Source: Monoplex corrugatus
Lineage: Eukaryota > Mollusca > Gastropoda > Littorinimorpha > Ranellidae
Length of the DNA stretch: 64,000 nt
NCBI GenBank assembly: GCA_030674185.1
Contig: CM060307.1
Coordinates: 78,499,635-78,563,634, forward strand
Direction of reading: 5' to 3'
The notes below the pieces were generated by a model that did no database searches, was not told the DNA's origin, and saw only the letters and a list, made by a program, of their open reading frames with translations. The translations under genes were made by a program, and so were the position numbers. The first letter of the stretch is position 1. Each line of letters begins with the position of its first letter. Of the stretch, positions 31,177 through 41,557 are shown piece by piece.

Positions 31177-32014
31177 TAAATGCGAGAAAGCAGGTTGCAA
31201 AAGAATAAGCTGTATCTGTTAGGTGCTAGATTTTCATTTTAAAACTTTTTGGTCAATTCTGTGTTTATAATAAATCGGAAACAAAATACAGCAACTTATG
31301 TCTTTTCATGTAGTGAGGTTGTAGGGATGCAGGTGAAATCAGAGGTGCAAAATTATATGGTGTATCTGTATGTGTTTCTGTCCGTATCTGGTTAGTGGGA
31401 AACCTCAACCAAGAATGTTTTATTTTTGTATTGATATACCCAGACATTTTGCACTGAAATTCAGACAAATGGTACCACCATAATCTGGGGTACCAGGAAG
31501 TTTATACCATTAAGCGAACCTTACATTCATTATAAAATAAATGCCCTATGCCTTGGCAGCAAGAAGCGACAAACAGAAAAAAATGCACACAATGATTGCC
31601 TGATAACATTCTTGTCAAAATAAAGAAGTTCGGCACCAGGAAGTACAAACGGGAAAACATGCATGTCGAAATGGATATGTTTGGCAATAAGACAACATAT
31701 ATATATATGTCAAAATGAATATGCTTGGCACTAAGACAGTGTGAATGTAAAAACTTATAATTCTGAAATACTGAGAAATCATGACTACTACAAAAATTGT
31801 AAAGAGGTTGTATTTGGATATTGGATTATGTCTTTAGATATATGCCTGTTTTATGTCTTTTATTGTGGTGGTGGTGGTGATGTGTGTGTGTGAATGGGTT
31901 TTCGTGTAATTTAACCCATCTGACTCGCTTAACCTGTCAACATGCTTCATGCAAGACTATTTCATATGTGCTCCACCCATATCTGCCAGTAAATTATCAG
32001 CCAGACGCCACAGG
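31177..32014. other. Spacer, nothing firm recognised
   Basis: AT-rich sequence. A short block near 31970 (GTGCTCCACCCATATCTGCC) recurs at 59814 next to the second SINE copy. Confidence 0.4.
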
Positions 32015-32076
32015 CCATCGCAAAACTGCAATGTTTATAGGACATTTTATGAGGCAAGAGAAGTTGGAGCACTTAC
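32015..32076 (+). pseudogene. Small LINE C-terminal fragment abutting the SINE
   Basis: Encodes AMFIGHFMRQEKLEHL, matching the same segment of the LINE copy at 51730-51780 (ATFIGHFRRQEKLEHL). Only about 60 bp remain before the tRNA-like head of the SINE. Confidence 0.65.
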
Positions 32077-32437
32077 CCAGTTGCCGCGGTGTCGTGGTTA
32101 ACGCAACAGACTACCAACTGGATGGTTATGGGTTCGAATCCCCATCTGTCCCTTCAAAAATCATTGAGGGATTTCTCAGCTCTAACCGGTTCCTACCCAG
32201 AGTTGGGCATGCTATGGGCTCATTGGGAAGACTGGGACCTCACAGTCGAGGCTCATCCATTTCGCGAAAGCGTCATTGAGGGTGTTGCTCAAATCTTCTG
32301 ATCAGCACCACAGGTGCCTGTATCTCTCGGGCCTGGTTAAGTGTAGAGTAAGCCCTGTCACGCAGTCTCAATCATAGATGGAACTTCATAGCATCATGAT
32401 TATCATCCTCGTCGACATCATCGTCATCAGATTTCTT
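32077..32437 (+). mobile_element. tRNA-derived SINE, copy 1
   Basis: The head resembles a tRNA gene: an A-box-like GTCGTGGTTAACGC near 32090 and a perfect B box GGTTCGAATCC at 32131-32141. A 250-bp body and an ATC-rich tail (CATCATGATTATCATCC...) follow. A second copy lies at 59963-60346. Transcription by RNA polymerase III and LINE-dependent mobility are family knowledge. It is not a functional tRNA gene, because there is no cloverleaf beyond the B-box arm. Confidence 0.72.
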
Positions 32438-33297
32438 GAAATTGCTACACATTGTATATGTGTAATAACATTTTGTGGAAATGTTAAAAAAACTCTTAAC
32501 CTCTTGCGATAGAAACAAAAAAAAAAAAATGAAGAAATAGAAGATATGACCCTCCTGATGAAATCTAAAAGTATCCATCTCCATTTAAATATTGTCTAAT
32601 TTACCTTTTTGCAACAATGTTCTAATGTTCCATGTTGCGATTTTGGTATTTTTTCTGAGTTTGAGGTTGATCGCAGTAGCTTGTTGACGGTCTGGTGCCA
32701 CCTGCGCAGCATGACGGGTCCCTACTGGATGAAGGTGCTCCATAGGAGCCCCTATTTACTTCATTATCTTCATTTTTCTTTTGTCTGGCCATGATTGTTC
32801 TGGGGAAAATATGATGGTGGTTTACGGTTGCCTTCCATCGGTTTGTTTACGGTCTCTTCGCCAGCCTTTGTCATTCCCACGACAACCTACAAGGCAGTAG
32901 GGTGATTTTTTTCTTTCAGGTTACCACCCTTAGCCTTATTCTCTCCCGAATGTCCACAAAGTAGTGGAGCTATTTACCCATAGCTTGGGGGTCTGGTTCG
33001 TAGGCACCAGGGCTTATCCACATACCGGTAGGCCTGCGTGCCACACGTCTGGGGGCCAGACCTCCTCCGAGTCCCTCGAGATTCAGCCAGAGTCTGTGAG
33101 GTGCTCAGTTACCACATGTGGCCACGAGGAGGCATAACATAGGGCTTGCTGATGGAGAGGCTATGTACTGACAGGGAGAGACGCATTCTGCTCTTCTTTT
33201 CGCATAGCTGCAAGCAGCAGTGCTAGCCAGCGGTGCAGGCTGAAAGTGAGAGGTGACAAGCATGCAGTCACTAGCCAACACACTAGACGCATCACAT
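32438..33297. other. Unclassified, moderately GC-rich stretch
   Basis: 32660-33290 is more GC-rich than its surroundings (CTGCGCAGCATGACGGGTCC, CCACATACCGGTAGGCCTGC). It has no frame above about 70 codons and no second copy here. It could be the 3' untranslated part of a retroelement; I do not recognise it. Confidence 0.35.
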
Positions 33298-33690
33298 CTG
33301 CCTTTTGACATTCACCTGTATGTGTTTGATAAATTCTTGTGTACTTTTTCTTATTGGGTACATGTATTGGTGCATTTTTGGCTCTGGGGAGGTGAGCTGT
33401 GCGGGGGTGGTTTTGGGTAATTTATGCCCATTGTTATATATTTTGGTGTCCTTGGGTATTTTTAGATTTGTGTTCGGGTGTGTTTTTTGGGTCCCCTGTG
33501 TGATGGGATGGATGGAGTGGTCGGTGCCAGGGGCGCGTCCTTGGATTGCGTGCGCGAATGCATTGGTATGTGTGTGCTTGGTTTGTTTTCTTTTTTTTTT
33601 TTTTTAACCTGTTGAAGTTTTGTATGTTTTGAAACGGTATTGCCCAGATATGGCTCTATACAGTCGGCTGGGCTTTAAACAAGAACAATG
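33298..33690 (+). repeat. Dispersed repeat A, copy 3
   Basis: A partial copy starting within CATTCACCTGTATGTGTTTG and ending TATGGCTCTATACAGTCGGC and GGGCTTTAAACAAGAACAATG. It has G-rich substitutions relative to copy 2 and a T run at 33590-33606. Confidence 0.72.
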
Positions 33691-34050
33691 ACTATACTAA
33701 TATCTTTCCAAACTTGGTCAGCGGTTTTCACCCCTAACAGATTGTTTGGCATACTCTGATGGTGAAAGGGAGATGGATTACTGGTTCTTTGGGTGGGTGG
33801 GGAGGGTTATTTACAGAGGGAATAGTAACTCCTCCCCTGCATCTTCAGCATCTGATGAAACTGGTGTTGAGACTGGTTTAGTCAGTTTGGTCTCTAGTGG
33901 CAGAAATTTCTGGCTTTTCTTGATGTGTGGGGTTGGGTGTATGTGTTCTAACCCCTTCATGTTTACCTGTGACAATACCTGGAACAAACATTTTCATGCA
34001 ACCAAACGATGGTGGAATGACTGTTTACTGCAAAGCAATATATGGGGCTG
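33691..34050. other. Spacer, nothing recognised
   Basis: A 110-codon frame is open on the + strand (33746-34078) but has no recognisable domain or composition bias, and it runs into a minisatellite. Treated as non-coding. Confidence 0.35.
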
Positions 34051-34054
34051 TGGA

Positions 34055-34175
34055 CAGCCGATGAGACTACACAAGTAGCCAAGTGGAACTACACAAGTAG
34101 CCAAGTGGGACTACGCGACCAGCAAATGAGACTACAAAAGAAGCCAGAGGGGCTACAATAGTAGCCGACAGGACT
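34055..34175 (+). repeat. Minisatellite, about 22-bp unit (GACTACACAAGTAGCCAAGTG)
   Basis: Five degenerate units between 34062 and 34170. The first two are almost identical, the later ones diverged. Confidence 0.75.
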
Positions 34176-34705
34176 TTTAAAAAGTTGAGTGTGAGCGACC
34201 GTAAGTTATAGCCTCAAAAGGGTCACTGGGTCAGTTGAATATCATGCTTGCTTGCACAGAACTACCTCCACCAGCCAGTTAGAGTGTAAACAGTTGATCC
34301 CTCTATGCTCTTGGTAATATCACCCAAAGGATTGTCGATGTGAAAGAATAATTTTTTTGGAATGGACAAAAGCTGCAAATCTGGCTTTGAGGCATACTTT
34401 CTTTTTTTTTCAATACATGATGAGTGATTGGGACACTTTGGTACCAGTATATCTCTGGGGTGAACCATTTCTTAGCCTCTCTTTTTTCTTCTTCTTCTTC
34501 TGAGGTGGAAGCAATTGAAGGAACCAAGGAAATGAGACTTTGGTTTTGTGGAAATCCGCAAAATTCAAGGAAGAATCCCAAGCCTGATGAATCCACATTT
34601 TAAAATTAAATGCGCATGTGCTGGACCCACACCACTCACACATCATGGTCACTCATGCTTAAAACACAGCACAAGCACAAATCTACCATCATTCTTACCT
34701 TCACT

Positions 34706-34914
34706 TTAAACACAATACAAACACAAATATCTTATAAAACATGGAAACAAAAACACCTCAATGAGTAAAAAACACCCAAAACTAAATCTTTGTAGGGTGG
34801 TCATCTTGCTTGGGGGAAGAGCCCAGGATGAAACATTCCCACTGAAGAAGACAAGGCAAAAGCACTGATGACGTTAATTGAGGCAATGATGGTGAACACC
34901 CTCAACCATTCTTC
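34706..34914 (-). pseudogene. SLC17-family transporter, last coding exon, frameshifted
   Basis: After the acceptor ATCAG at 34915 the - strand encodes EEWLRVFTIIASINVISA. One base out of frame it then continues FCLVFFSGNVSSWALPPSK to a TAA at 34708-34706. This is the final transmembrane helix and tail of SLC17 organic-anion or phosphate transporters (sialin/VGLUT type), which typically read EW..VF.IAA.IN..GA..F..F.SGE.Q.WA. The shift falls in a short T-run near 34845. It is either a disabling mutation or a sequencing indel. The preceding exon is at 35656-35737. Confidence 0.55.
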
Positions 34915-35655
34915 CTGATGCCCTGTGCAAAAATAAATGTGTTCAGTTATTAGATGAACTGATCTCAAATACTTCTCCCTCTCTTTTACACACACACACA
35001 CACACATGCGCACACACAGATAATACATACATATATATGCACACTTTGATATCGACTCCACCACATCACAAAGAGTACAGCAAGAGCATATTATCAGTTT
35101 AGCTTTTGGCCATAAATAAAAGTAGCTTACATTTTCTGAAAAGAAAAAAATGTCAATATTTCGTTGCAGATGTAGGTCATATTTCAAAAAGCTTAAACTG
35201 TTTGGATAATGAGCTTTTGTTCAATTCCTGGATTAAAGTGGTTTTAATTATGTTTAGATTATCCTCTGTTTATCGCTCAGTTTTAACTCTTCATAATCCA
35301 TAAAGACGCTTAATACTAACGCTTCATAATCAATAAGAATCTTATCTCATCATTTATAAAATATATGGAAGTTAATTCTTTTTAGCTTTTATCTCTAGAA
35401 TATTCCGTTTTAGATCTTCAATGTTAACAAAGTAGTTTTTAAACCCTTTCCCACAGGTAACGGAGCTTAAATATCTCGTGTTTAACATCTTGTTTTAATC
35501 TTTCCATTTATACATTAATTCACAAACCTCTTTACTTTGGATGGTCTTTTCACAAATTTATTGACTGTATTATTTTGTAAATACACAACAGATTTAACAG
35601 TAGTGTATTATTTGTTTTAAGAAAACTGCAACAATTAAAGTAACAACTTTTTCAC

Positions 35656-35737
35656 AATGGCAGCAGTGATAGGAGGTTCCATTGTATAGGCGGCCATGGC
35701 AGCAGTTGGTGTCATACCCATCATAATGCCTGCAAAC
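35656..35737 (-). CDS. SLC17-family transporter, penultimate exon
   Basis: Acceptor TTATGTTCCAG and a possible donor ATT|GTGAAA bound 82 bases encoding FAGIMMGMTPTAAMAAYTM and EPPITAAI. This corresponds to the eleventh-helix region of SLC17 transporters, which usually reads YAGILLGITNT.AT.PG...P. Exon order and orientation with 34706-34914 match the family. Upstream exons were not found in this window; LINE and Penelope insertions occupy the region beyond. SLC17 proteins carry organic anions or phosphate across plasma, lysosomal or vesicle membranes. Divergence from the family consensus suggests a decaying copy. Confidence 0.5.
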
Positions 35738-35785
35738 CTGGAACATAAAGTAGGCCTACTTTCAATCCCCAACAGTCATTGTTAT

Positions 35786-35842
35786 TTAACCCTTTGACTC
35801 CTGCAACCCATCCACCACTGCAAAAACTTAACCCTATGACTC
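35786..35842 (-). mobile_element. TTAA element, half copy
   Basis: TTAACCCTTTGACTCC at 35786 and TTAACCCTATGACTC at 35828 bracket a 38-bp spacer. It corresponds to the right half of the element at 10166-10295 in opposite orientation. Confidence 0.6.
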
Positions 35843-36527
35843 TGTTACAGAAGTCGGTTTATGAGTGACTGATAAAAAGAGAATGAAGGGAGACTTGGAG
35901 GTATGATGCAAACTGTGTGTGTAGATGCGTGTTCTAAGTGTTTTCCCCAATCACACACAACCCTCCATTCAGTCACCTCATCCACCTCTGCAAACAAAAC
36001 AGTAGATTACAATATTTTACAATTAATCAGAATCCCTCAGTTCATCTTTATCCAGCCGGATCGACGAACACAAACATAAATGTTCAACGTCCACTGTGCA
36101 GTTGAACGCAGGTAGGCTAATTGTTTACTCAGTTCAGTTATTTTTCCTTCACAAGGAATCTTTCACTGCACCAACACAGTTCTCACAATTCAAGTTTCAC
36201 AGCATCAATACTGTTCAGCACTCAGTTCATCACTGTATATAAATATATTTTTGTTACCACACAATCCGGGGGAGCAGGACGAATCACAGAGGCGTCATTA
36301 AACGGACACGCCCAGGTATACAGCAGAGTCCTAACAGCTTAGGACCAGGGCCTGGATTAGGCATCCACCCCTCAAACCATTCTTTCATATCGATGTGGCT
36401 CCGTCGTAAACCAATCAGACCAGGCGGCTCCCCACGTCAGAAGCTTCATTTTCATCCGTTCAGTGTCCACAATCAACCAGTTGATTATTTTGACACTTAC
36501 GGGAAGCAGACGCAAAAAAAAAAAAAA
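35843..36527. other. Spacer, nothing recognised
   Basis: No coding frame or repeat partner. An A-run (36515-36527) immediately precedes the LINE on its 3' side. Confidence 0.35.
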
Positions 36528-37815
36528 TTATTGTAGGAGGCTGCAAACTCTTGCCCTAAATAGGTCAAGAGTTTCTGATGACACAGCAGCCTCTGTCAAG
36601 ATTTCATTCCACTCCTGGATGGTAAGTGGTAGGAATGAGTTCTGTCGGTAGTCCCAAACACACTGTAGGTGGTTGAGAATGAGACCTGTCTCGTGAGTTG
36701 CAGCCCTAAGTTTTGGTTTTTCATCAAGAGCCTTTCCAAAATCCACTTACACCAACCCATGCTGGATCTTATATAGCATGGTGAGCTGTGCGATCTTCCT
36801 ACGGCTTTGTAACGGTGTCCAACCTAGTTCCCTGATCATTTGTTGGACACTTGCGTATCGATGATACTTGTTTACAAAGCGGGCTGCCCTGCTTTGCACT
36901 GCCTCGATGGTGGTGATACGATCGCTTGTGTACGGGTCACAAACAGTGCAGGCATATTCCAGGACAGGTCGCACCAGTGCTTTGTATGCAGTCTCTTTAA
37001 TGTGACGGGCACTGATCTTCAAGTTGCGTCTCAGGAAGCCGAGGATCTTCTTGGCTTTTCTATTGATGTTATTTGTGTGGATGTCCCAGCTTAGATCTTG
37101 AGAGGTGGTGACCCCCCGGTATTTGGTCGATGTGACGTTTGCCAAGGCCCGGTTGTGTAAGTGATAGACTGGGACAATTAGTTCTTTCTTAGGTTTGGGG
37201 CTGATGACTGGAAGAGTGGTACATTTGCCAGGATGGAAAGCCATGTCCCAACTCTTTTCCCACTTTTCAAGCTTTTGTAGGTCTCGTTGCAGATCGTGTT
37301 GGTCTAGACTTAATGTTATAAGTCGGTGTCTGTGCAGAGATTTTCGGGCAGGTCGTTTATATAGACAAGGAATAGACTTGGTCCTAAAACAGCCCTGAGG
37401 TACTCCGGACTTGACACTGACAAAGTCTGATCTGGTTCCATCAACCACAACTGCCTGTTGACGATCTTGCAAAAATCCCCCAATCCACCTGTTGACATGG
37501 CCCCGGACTCCATACTGATGTAACTTGTGGAGGAGGAGCGGGTGGTTTACTTTTATCAAAGGCCTTGGCAAAATCCATGATGACAATGTCTGTTTGTCTG
37601 CATTTTTCCATCGTCTGTTAGTTCTTCCATGAATTCTAAGAGTTGTATCTCGCAAGGTCTTCCTCTGCGGAAAGCATGTTGGCGTGGGGAAAGGATCTTG
37701 TTACCTTCAAGGTGGTTCATGCGCTGACAATAATGTGCTTCATGATCTTGCAAGGCACACTTGTCAGAGAGACTGGCCTGTAGTTCGATGGATCATAGTG
37801 CTCCCCTTTTTTTTA
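36528..37815 (-). pseudogene. LINE reverse transcriptase fragment (CR1/Jockey-like), catalytic motif deleted
   Basis: The 5' end of the fragment (about 37815) reads KKGEHYDPSNYRPVSLTSVP. It continues RQHAFRRGRPCEIQLLEF, MDFAKAFDK, LLHKLHQYGVRGHVNRWIGG, SGVPQG, VLGPSLFLVYINDLPENL, then DLQRDLQKLEKWEKSWDMAF, FHPGKC, LRRNLKISARHIKETAYKAL, LVRPVLEYA and LGWTPLQSRRKIAQLTMLYK. Several frameshifts divide it. Between INDLPENL and the next block the FADD box is missing, apparently by a small deletion near 37340, so the polymerase is dead. It is a different family from the LINE at 0.7-8.5 kb. Confidence 0.82.
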
Positions 37816-39147
37816 ACACATTTTCAGCTTACGACAAAAACAGACTTTTAGTTCTCTTCAGGCAGCAAGGAAACGCGACTGCTCAACCTGGCAATCTCTG
37901 TAGAACTCAATTTGAGTTCACAGATTTTCCAACTCGCACTCCACGAGTATCTTCATAGCCAATCCCAAAACATTTCTCATTTCAGCCAATGAGAACAAAA
38001 ATACTGAAAAACAACACTGGGTGCTCCAATCCACAAAAGCAAAAAGAGCCCAAACATCTTAGTGTGAAAATGTAAAAACGGCAGTGTGAAAATGATAACA
38101 GCACATCCGTCACAGACTCTCTGGCCCTATCCACCAGCTTCCTGCAGGAAGCTGGTGGATAAAGTGAGGGAGTCAGGGTTAAGTTTTTGCTTTGATAGCA
38201 TAGTTGACAATGCAGGGTACTGCCGAACATGGTGCGGGAGTCAACGAGTTAAACCAAATATACGTATAAAATCGGGAAAGCAGAAAAACGCATGAAAAGA
38301 TAGCAAGAATGCATAAAAGTACTGAAGAATCCTGCAATGGGGGTAATGCGAATGCAGAATTAAATTCCCCTCCTGTTTTGGAACCACAGGAGCTATCTAG
38401 TTTGCTTTTAGTCAGTCAGGGGCCCTCTTTCCTGTCAAGGTCTCTTATTTCTGCCTTCCTGATCATTCAGCTGTATTTCTTCCAAATTCTCTCCTTAGCT
38501 ACCCCTAAAGACGTAATGTGACCGTCTTTAAAGCTGAATACAGAATAGTCATTCAAACAAAAATCCTCTTTCTCTGTTATGTAGGTAGGTTTATATAAAT
38601 TCATATGCTTAGACAAGGAGTGCTGGCAGGAGTTATAGCTACCGTACATAAGATAAAAAGAAAATTTTAAAAAAAGAAGATACTCGAGTGGAAATCTTAT
38701 CACAGGAGAAAGAAGGGTTGTTATGACTTTTGTTTGGTTAAAAATTGAGGATATATTCAATTGCTGTGATATTTTATATTTAGACACAAGAAAAACGAGA
38801 GAAAGTAAGACGAGTAGAAATACACCGCTGTATCCAGAAGGAGTGCAAACGAGAAGAGAGGAACAGAGGAAGTGACGTAAGTAGAAATACACAATTTTAT
38901 TACGACTGTACGTGATTAGACAAAGCTTCTCTAGAAACAGATGACGCATTGGTAAAAGAGACTCAAAAGGTACATTTTGATAACGATATCACTAACTGAA
39001 AATCGGATCAATCGTGAAGTTTCACATGATAAACAAAGATAATAACTGAACACCGACTTACTTGTAAAGCTTCACCTGACATTAATATACATTAATATAT
39101 AATGCTACCAATTTTGAAGAACAAGGTCTCCCAACAGTGTAAAAATC
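37816..39147. other. Spacer with a TTAA element
   Basis: Contains the TTAA element at 38106-38252. A 160-codon - strand frame (38467-38949) is hydrophobic and unrecognised; I do not call it a gene. Otherwise AT-rich. Confidence 0.4.
38106..38252 (+). mobile_element. TTAA-type short element with a 34-bp perfect palindrome
   Basis: This shares GGGAGTCAGGGTTAAGTTTTTG and GTGCGGGAGTCAACGAGTTAA with the element at 10166-10295. The bases 38128-38161 are a perfect palindrome centred on CTGCAG, flanked by GACTC...GAGTC, so the 5' half can form a long hairpin. Confidence 0.65.
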
Positions 39148-39197
39148 GCTACTCACAGTTCCGTAGCTTTCGATGGCGTTCTCGCCATCTTCGTCAG
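39148..39197 (-). ncRNA. Hammerhead-like fold just 3' of the Penelope ORF
   Basis: On the - strand CTGACGA is followed by an 18-base hairpin GATGGCG/CGCCATC, GAAA, then GCTAC...GTAGC. This reproduces the CUGANGA, stem II, GAAA, stem III order of hammerhead ribozymes, which Penelope-like elements are known to carry. The base after stem III is G where U is expected, and no matching stem I strand follows. It is at best a degenerate or permuted motif. Confidence 0.35.
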
Positions 39198-39227
39198 CGC
39201 TCTAATGCTGTCTGCGTGAATCTCTAC

Positions 39228-41452
39228 TCAGATCTCGCGAACATGGGATGAACCCAGTTCACGAGATCGAATCAGAGAATGGTACACCGGGGGCAGGGTG
39301 TAACGGCCCCGGTCCCTGTTGAGCGGGGGGTTGGTGGCTGCGATGTAGATGGCCTCCTTGACTCCTCGCTGGAACCACTTATTTTCTCTGTCCAGGATGT
39401 TGACATTGTCCGCACTGAATTGATGTTTTTCGGCGTGTAGGTGAGCTCCTACTGGAGAAGAGTCCCTCTTGTGTTCTGTTAGTCTCTTCTGAAGGGGGCG
39501 TTCAGTTTCACCGACATAATGTTGGTTACAGTCCTGGCAGTCTATTCTGTATATAATGCCAGCTTTGTCGAGTTTGCTGGTTTTGTCCTTGGGGGTGACC
39601 AGCTGGCTGCGTATGGTGTTGGAAGGTTTGGAATGTACAGCCACCCCCAGTTTTCTGATCTTTCTGGACAGAGCGTCACTCACACCTCCTACGTATGGGA
39701 TGGTGATGTGTCCCTTGCGCTGGTGTTGTTTCACTGGCTGTTGGGATGCGGTGTTGGATTTCCTGCCTCCCGGGCTGTTCCAGGCCCACTTTTTGTAGCC
39801 CGAGATGGTGAGCACTTTTTTCAGGTGGTTTGTCTCCTTGTCTTTTGCCTCTTGGGTACTGCATATGGTGTTAGCTCTGTGGGTAAGGGTTCGAATCACT
39901 CCCAGTTTGTGTTCAAGGGGCTGGTGGCTGTCGAACTGTAAATATTGGTCCGTATGAGTTGGTTTACGGTAGACCGAGAAGGATAGAATGCCATCAGTTC
40001 TGGTGATGAGGGTGTCCAGCATGGCTATGGAGTTGTTCTGTTCCACTTCCCTCGTGAATTTGATGGCTGGGTGTTGGTTGTTCAGATGTTCTGTGAACTG
40101 TTCGACCAGTTGCTGGGGGAGGATAGTCATGGTGTCGTCTACGTAGCGCCCCCAGTATCGTGGTGGGGAGTGGAAAGAAGCCAATGCTTTCTCTTCAAAA
40201 TCCTCCATGAACAGGTTGGCTACTATTGGGCTTACTGGGGAGCCCATGGCTGCTCCTTCTTTTTGTTGGTAGAATTCACCTTGGAAGGTGAAGTAGGTGG
40301 TGGTGAGGCAGCAGGACAAGAGTTCACATACGTCGTCCACTGTGAGAGATGTACGTTGGTGGAGGGTTTGGTCGTTTTGTAACCTTCGGCGTATGATCTC
40401 TATGCTTTCTTTCACTGGTACGCTGGTAAATAGGGCAGAGACATCATATGACACAAGGAGTTCATCATGAGCGAGGGTGTAGTTACTCAGTTTTTCCACT
40501 AGGTCAGCACTGTTGTGGATGTGATGATCTGTGTGTCCTACGAGAGGTGATAGGATGTCCGCCACAAATCTAGCCGTCTCATACATGATGGAACCTCTGG
40601 ATGCGACTATGGGACGGAGGGGGACTTCTTTCTTGTGGACTTTGGGTAGACCATAGAACTTGGGGACGTCGGACACAGTTGGGTATAATTTCCTGTACTG
40701 TTCTAATGACAGGCGGTCCGTCTCTTTCAGGCGTTTCAGTGTGTCTTTCAGTTTGTTGGAAAACTTGGAAGTAGGATCTTTCTTGAGGCGTTCATATGTT
40801 GTAGTATCTTCCAGAAGTTTGCTTGCCTTCTCATAGTACATGGGTCTAGGCATGATGACTGTGGCACGACCTTTGTCAGCTGGTAGGATCATCGTGGCGT
40901 GTTCGTTCTTTAAATCCGCCAGAGCCCGTCTTTGGTCCGGTGTTAAGTTGGATTTCGGTAGTTTGGCCTGTTTCATGATTCTGACACAGTCTGATCTTAA
41001 GTGTGTGGCTTCTTCTGAATTAGGGCCAATATACCTGCAAGCTGTTTCAATGCTTGTGATGAGGTCTACCACTGGAAGCTTGTTAGGGGCTACGGCGAAA
41101 TTTAGTCCTTTCTCTAGTACTTCCTGTTCAGGTTTAGTGAGTTGGCGATCTGATAGATTGATCACCCACCTCTCTTTGGTCTTTCTTTTTGTTTCTTCCG
41201 GTACAGGTGTAATCTCGCTTTTGTCATTCTGTTGTCTCCTGTTGTTTTTTGGTGCTAGAAGTTCGAATTTCTTTCGATGGCGTTGGCGTACTTTGTCCCA
41301 TTCTATTCGTCGTGTGTTGTTTAGCCACTCTTTGATTTCGGAGAGCATAGCATCTGGTAGTGTGCTAGAGCTCAGTCTTTCCTCGAGGTCTTGGATTTTC
41401 CCTTCCAGACAAGTGATGCGGGTGTTGATTTGCTTGATGCATAAAGAGAATA
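39228..41452 (-). CDS. Penelope-like element ORF: reverse transcriptase with GIY-YIG endonuclease
   Basis: An unbroken frame of 706 codons from ATG at 41348; the same frame is open for about 34 more codons upstream to 41452 without ATG (TRITCLEGKIQDLEERL). RT motifs are KFYGLPKVHK and LRPIVAS near 230-250, SYDVSALFTSVP with Asp302, GAAMGSPVSPIVANLFMEDF near 365, YVDD at 402-405, and MLDTLITR. The GIY-YIG nuclease is at the C-terminus: GIIYRIDCQDC at 598-607, HYVGETERPLQKRLTEHKR at 610-628 and the acidic residue in KEAIYIAATNPPLN (Glu665). Domain order and length match Penelope-like retroelements of the GIY-YIG type, which nick DNA and copy their RNA by target priming. All key residues are present, so this is the best-preserved transposon protein here. 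Introns are known in such elements, so a further upstream exon is possible. Confidence 0.93.
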
Positions 41453-41456
41453 AACG

Positions 41457-41557
41457 AATATCAAATTAATAACAAAGTTTGATCTACAAATCCTGTAATT
41501 CTCACAAATATCAAATCAATAACAAAGCTTGATCTACAAATCTTGTAATTCTCAAAG
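41457..41557 (-). repeat. Two-unit tandem repeat (about 50 bp) at the Penelope 5' end
   Basis: Two units (ATATCAAATTAATAACAAAG..., then ATATCAAATCAATAACAAAG...) continue TTGATCTACAAATC and TGTAATTCTCA. They sit directly upstream of the first open Penelope codons, where these elements carry repeated leader sequence. Confidence 0.75.

Noticed and set aside
32085..32160. Possible tRNA gene
   Set aside because: Only A- and B-box-like sequence is present; no cloverleaf, anticodon arm or acceptor pairing. It is the head of a SINE.
33746..34078. 110-codon + strand frame
   Set aside because: No recognisable features and it runs into a minisatellite.
38467..38949. 160-codon hydrophobic frame on the - strand
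   Set aside because: No recognisable domain, AT-driven composition, no splice context or conservation signal available.
39148..39197. Calling a functional hammerhead ribozyme
   Set aside because: Core order is right, but the U before the cleavage base and the second strand of stem I are missing; kept only as a low-confidence motif.
39519..41469. Several + strand frames of 80-209 codons
   Set aside because: They are antisense shadows of the Penelope-like protein.
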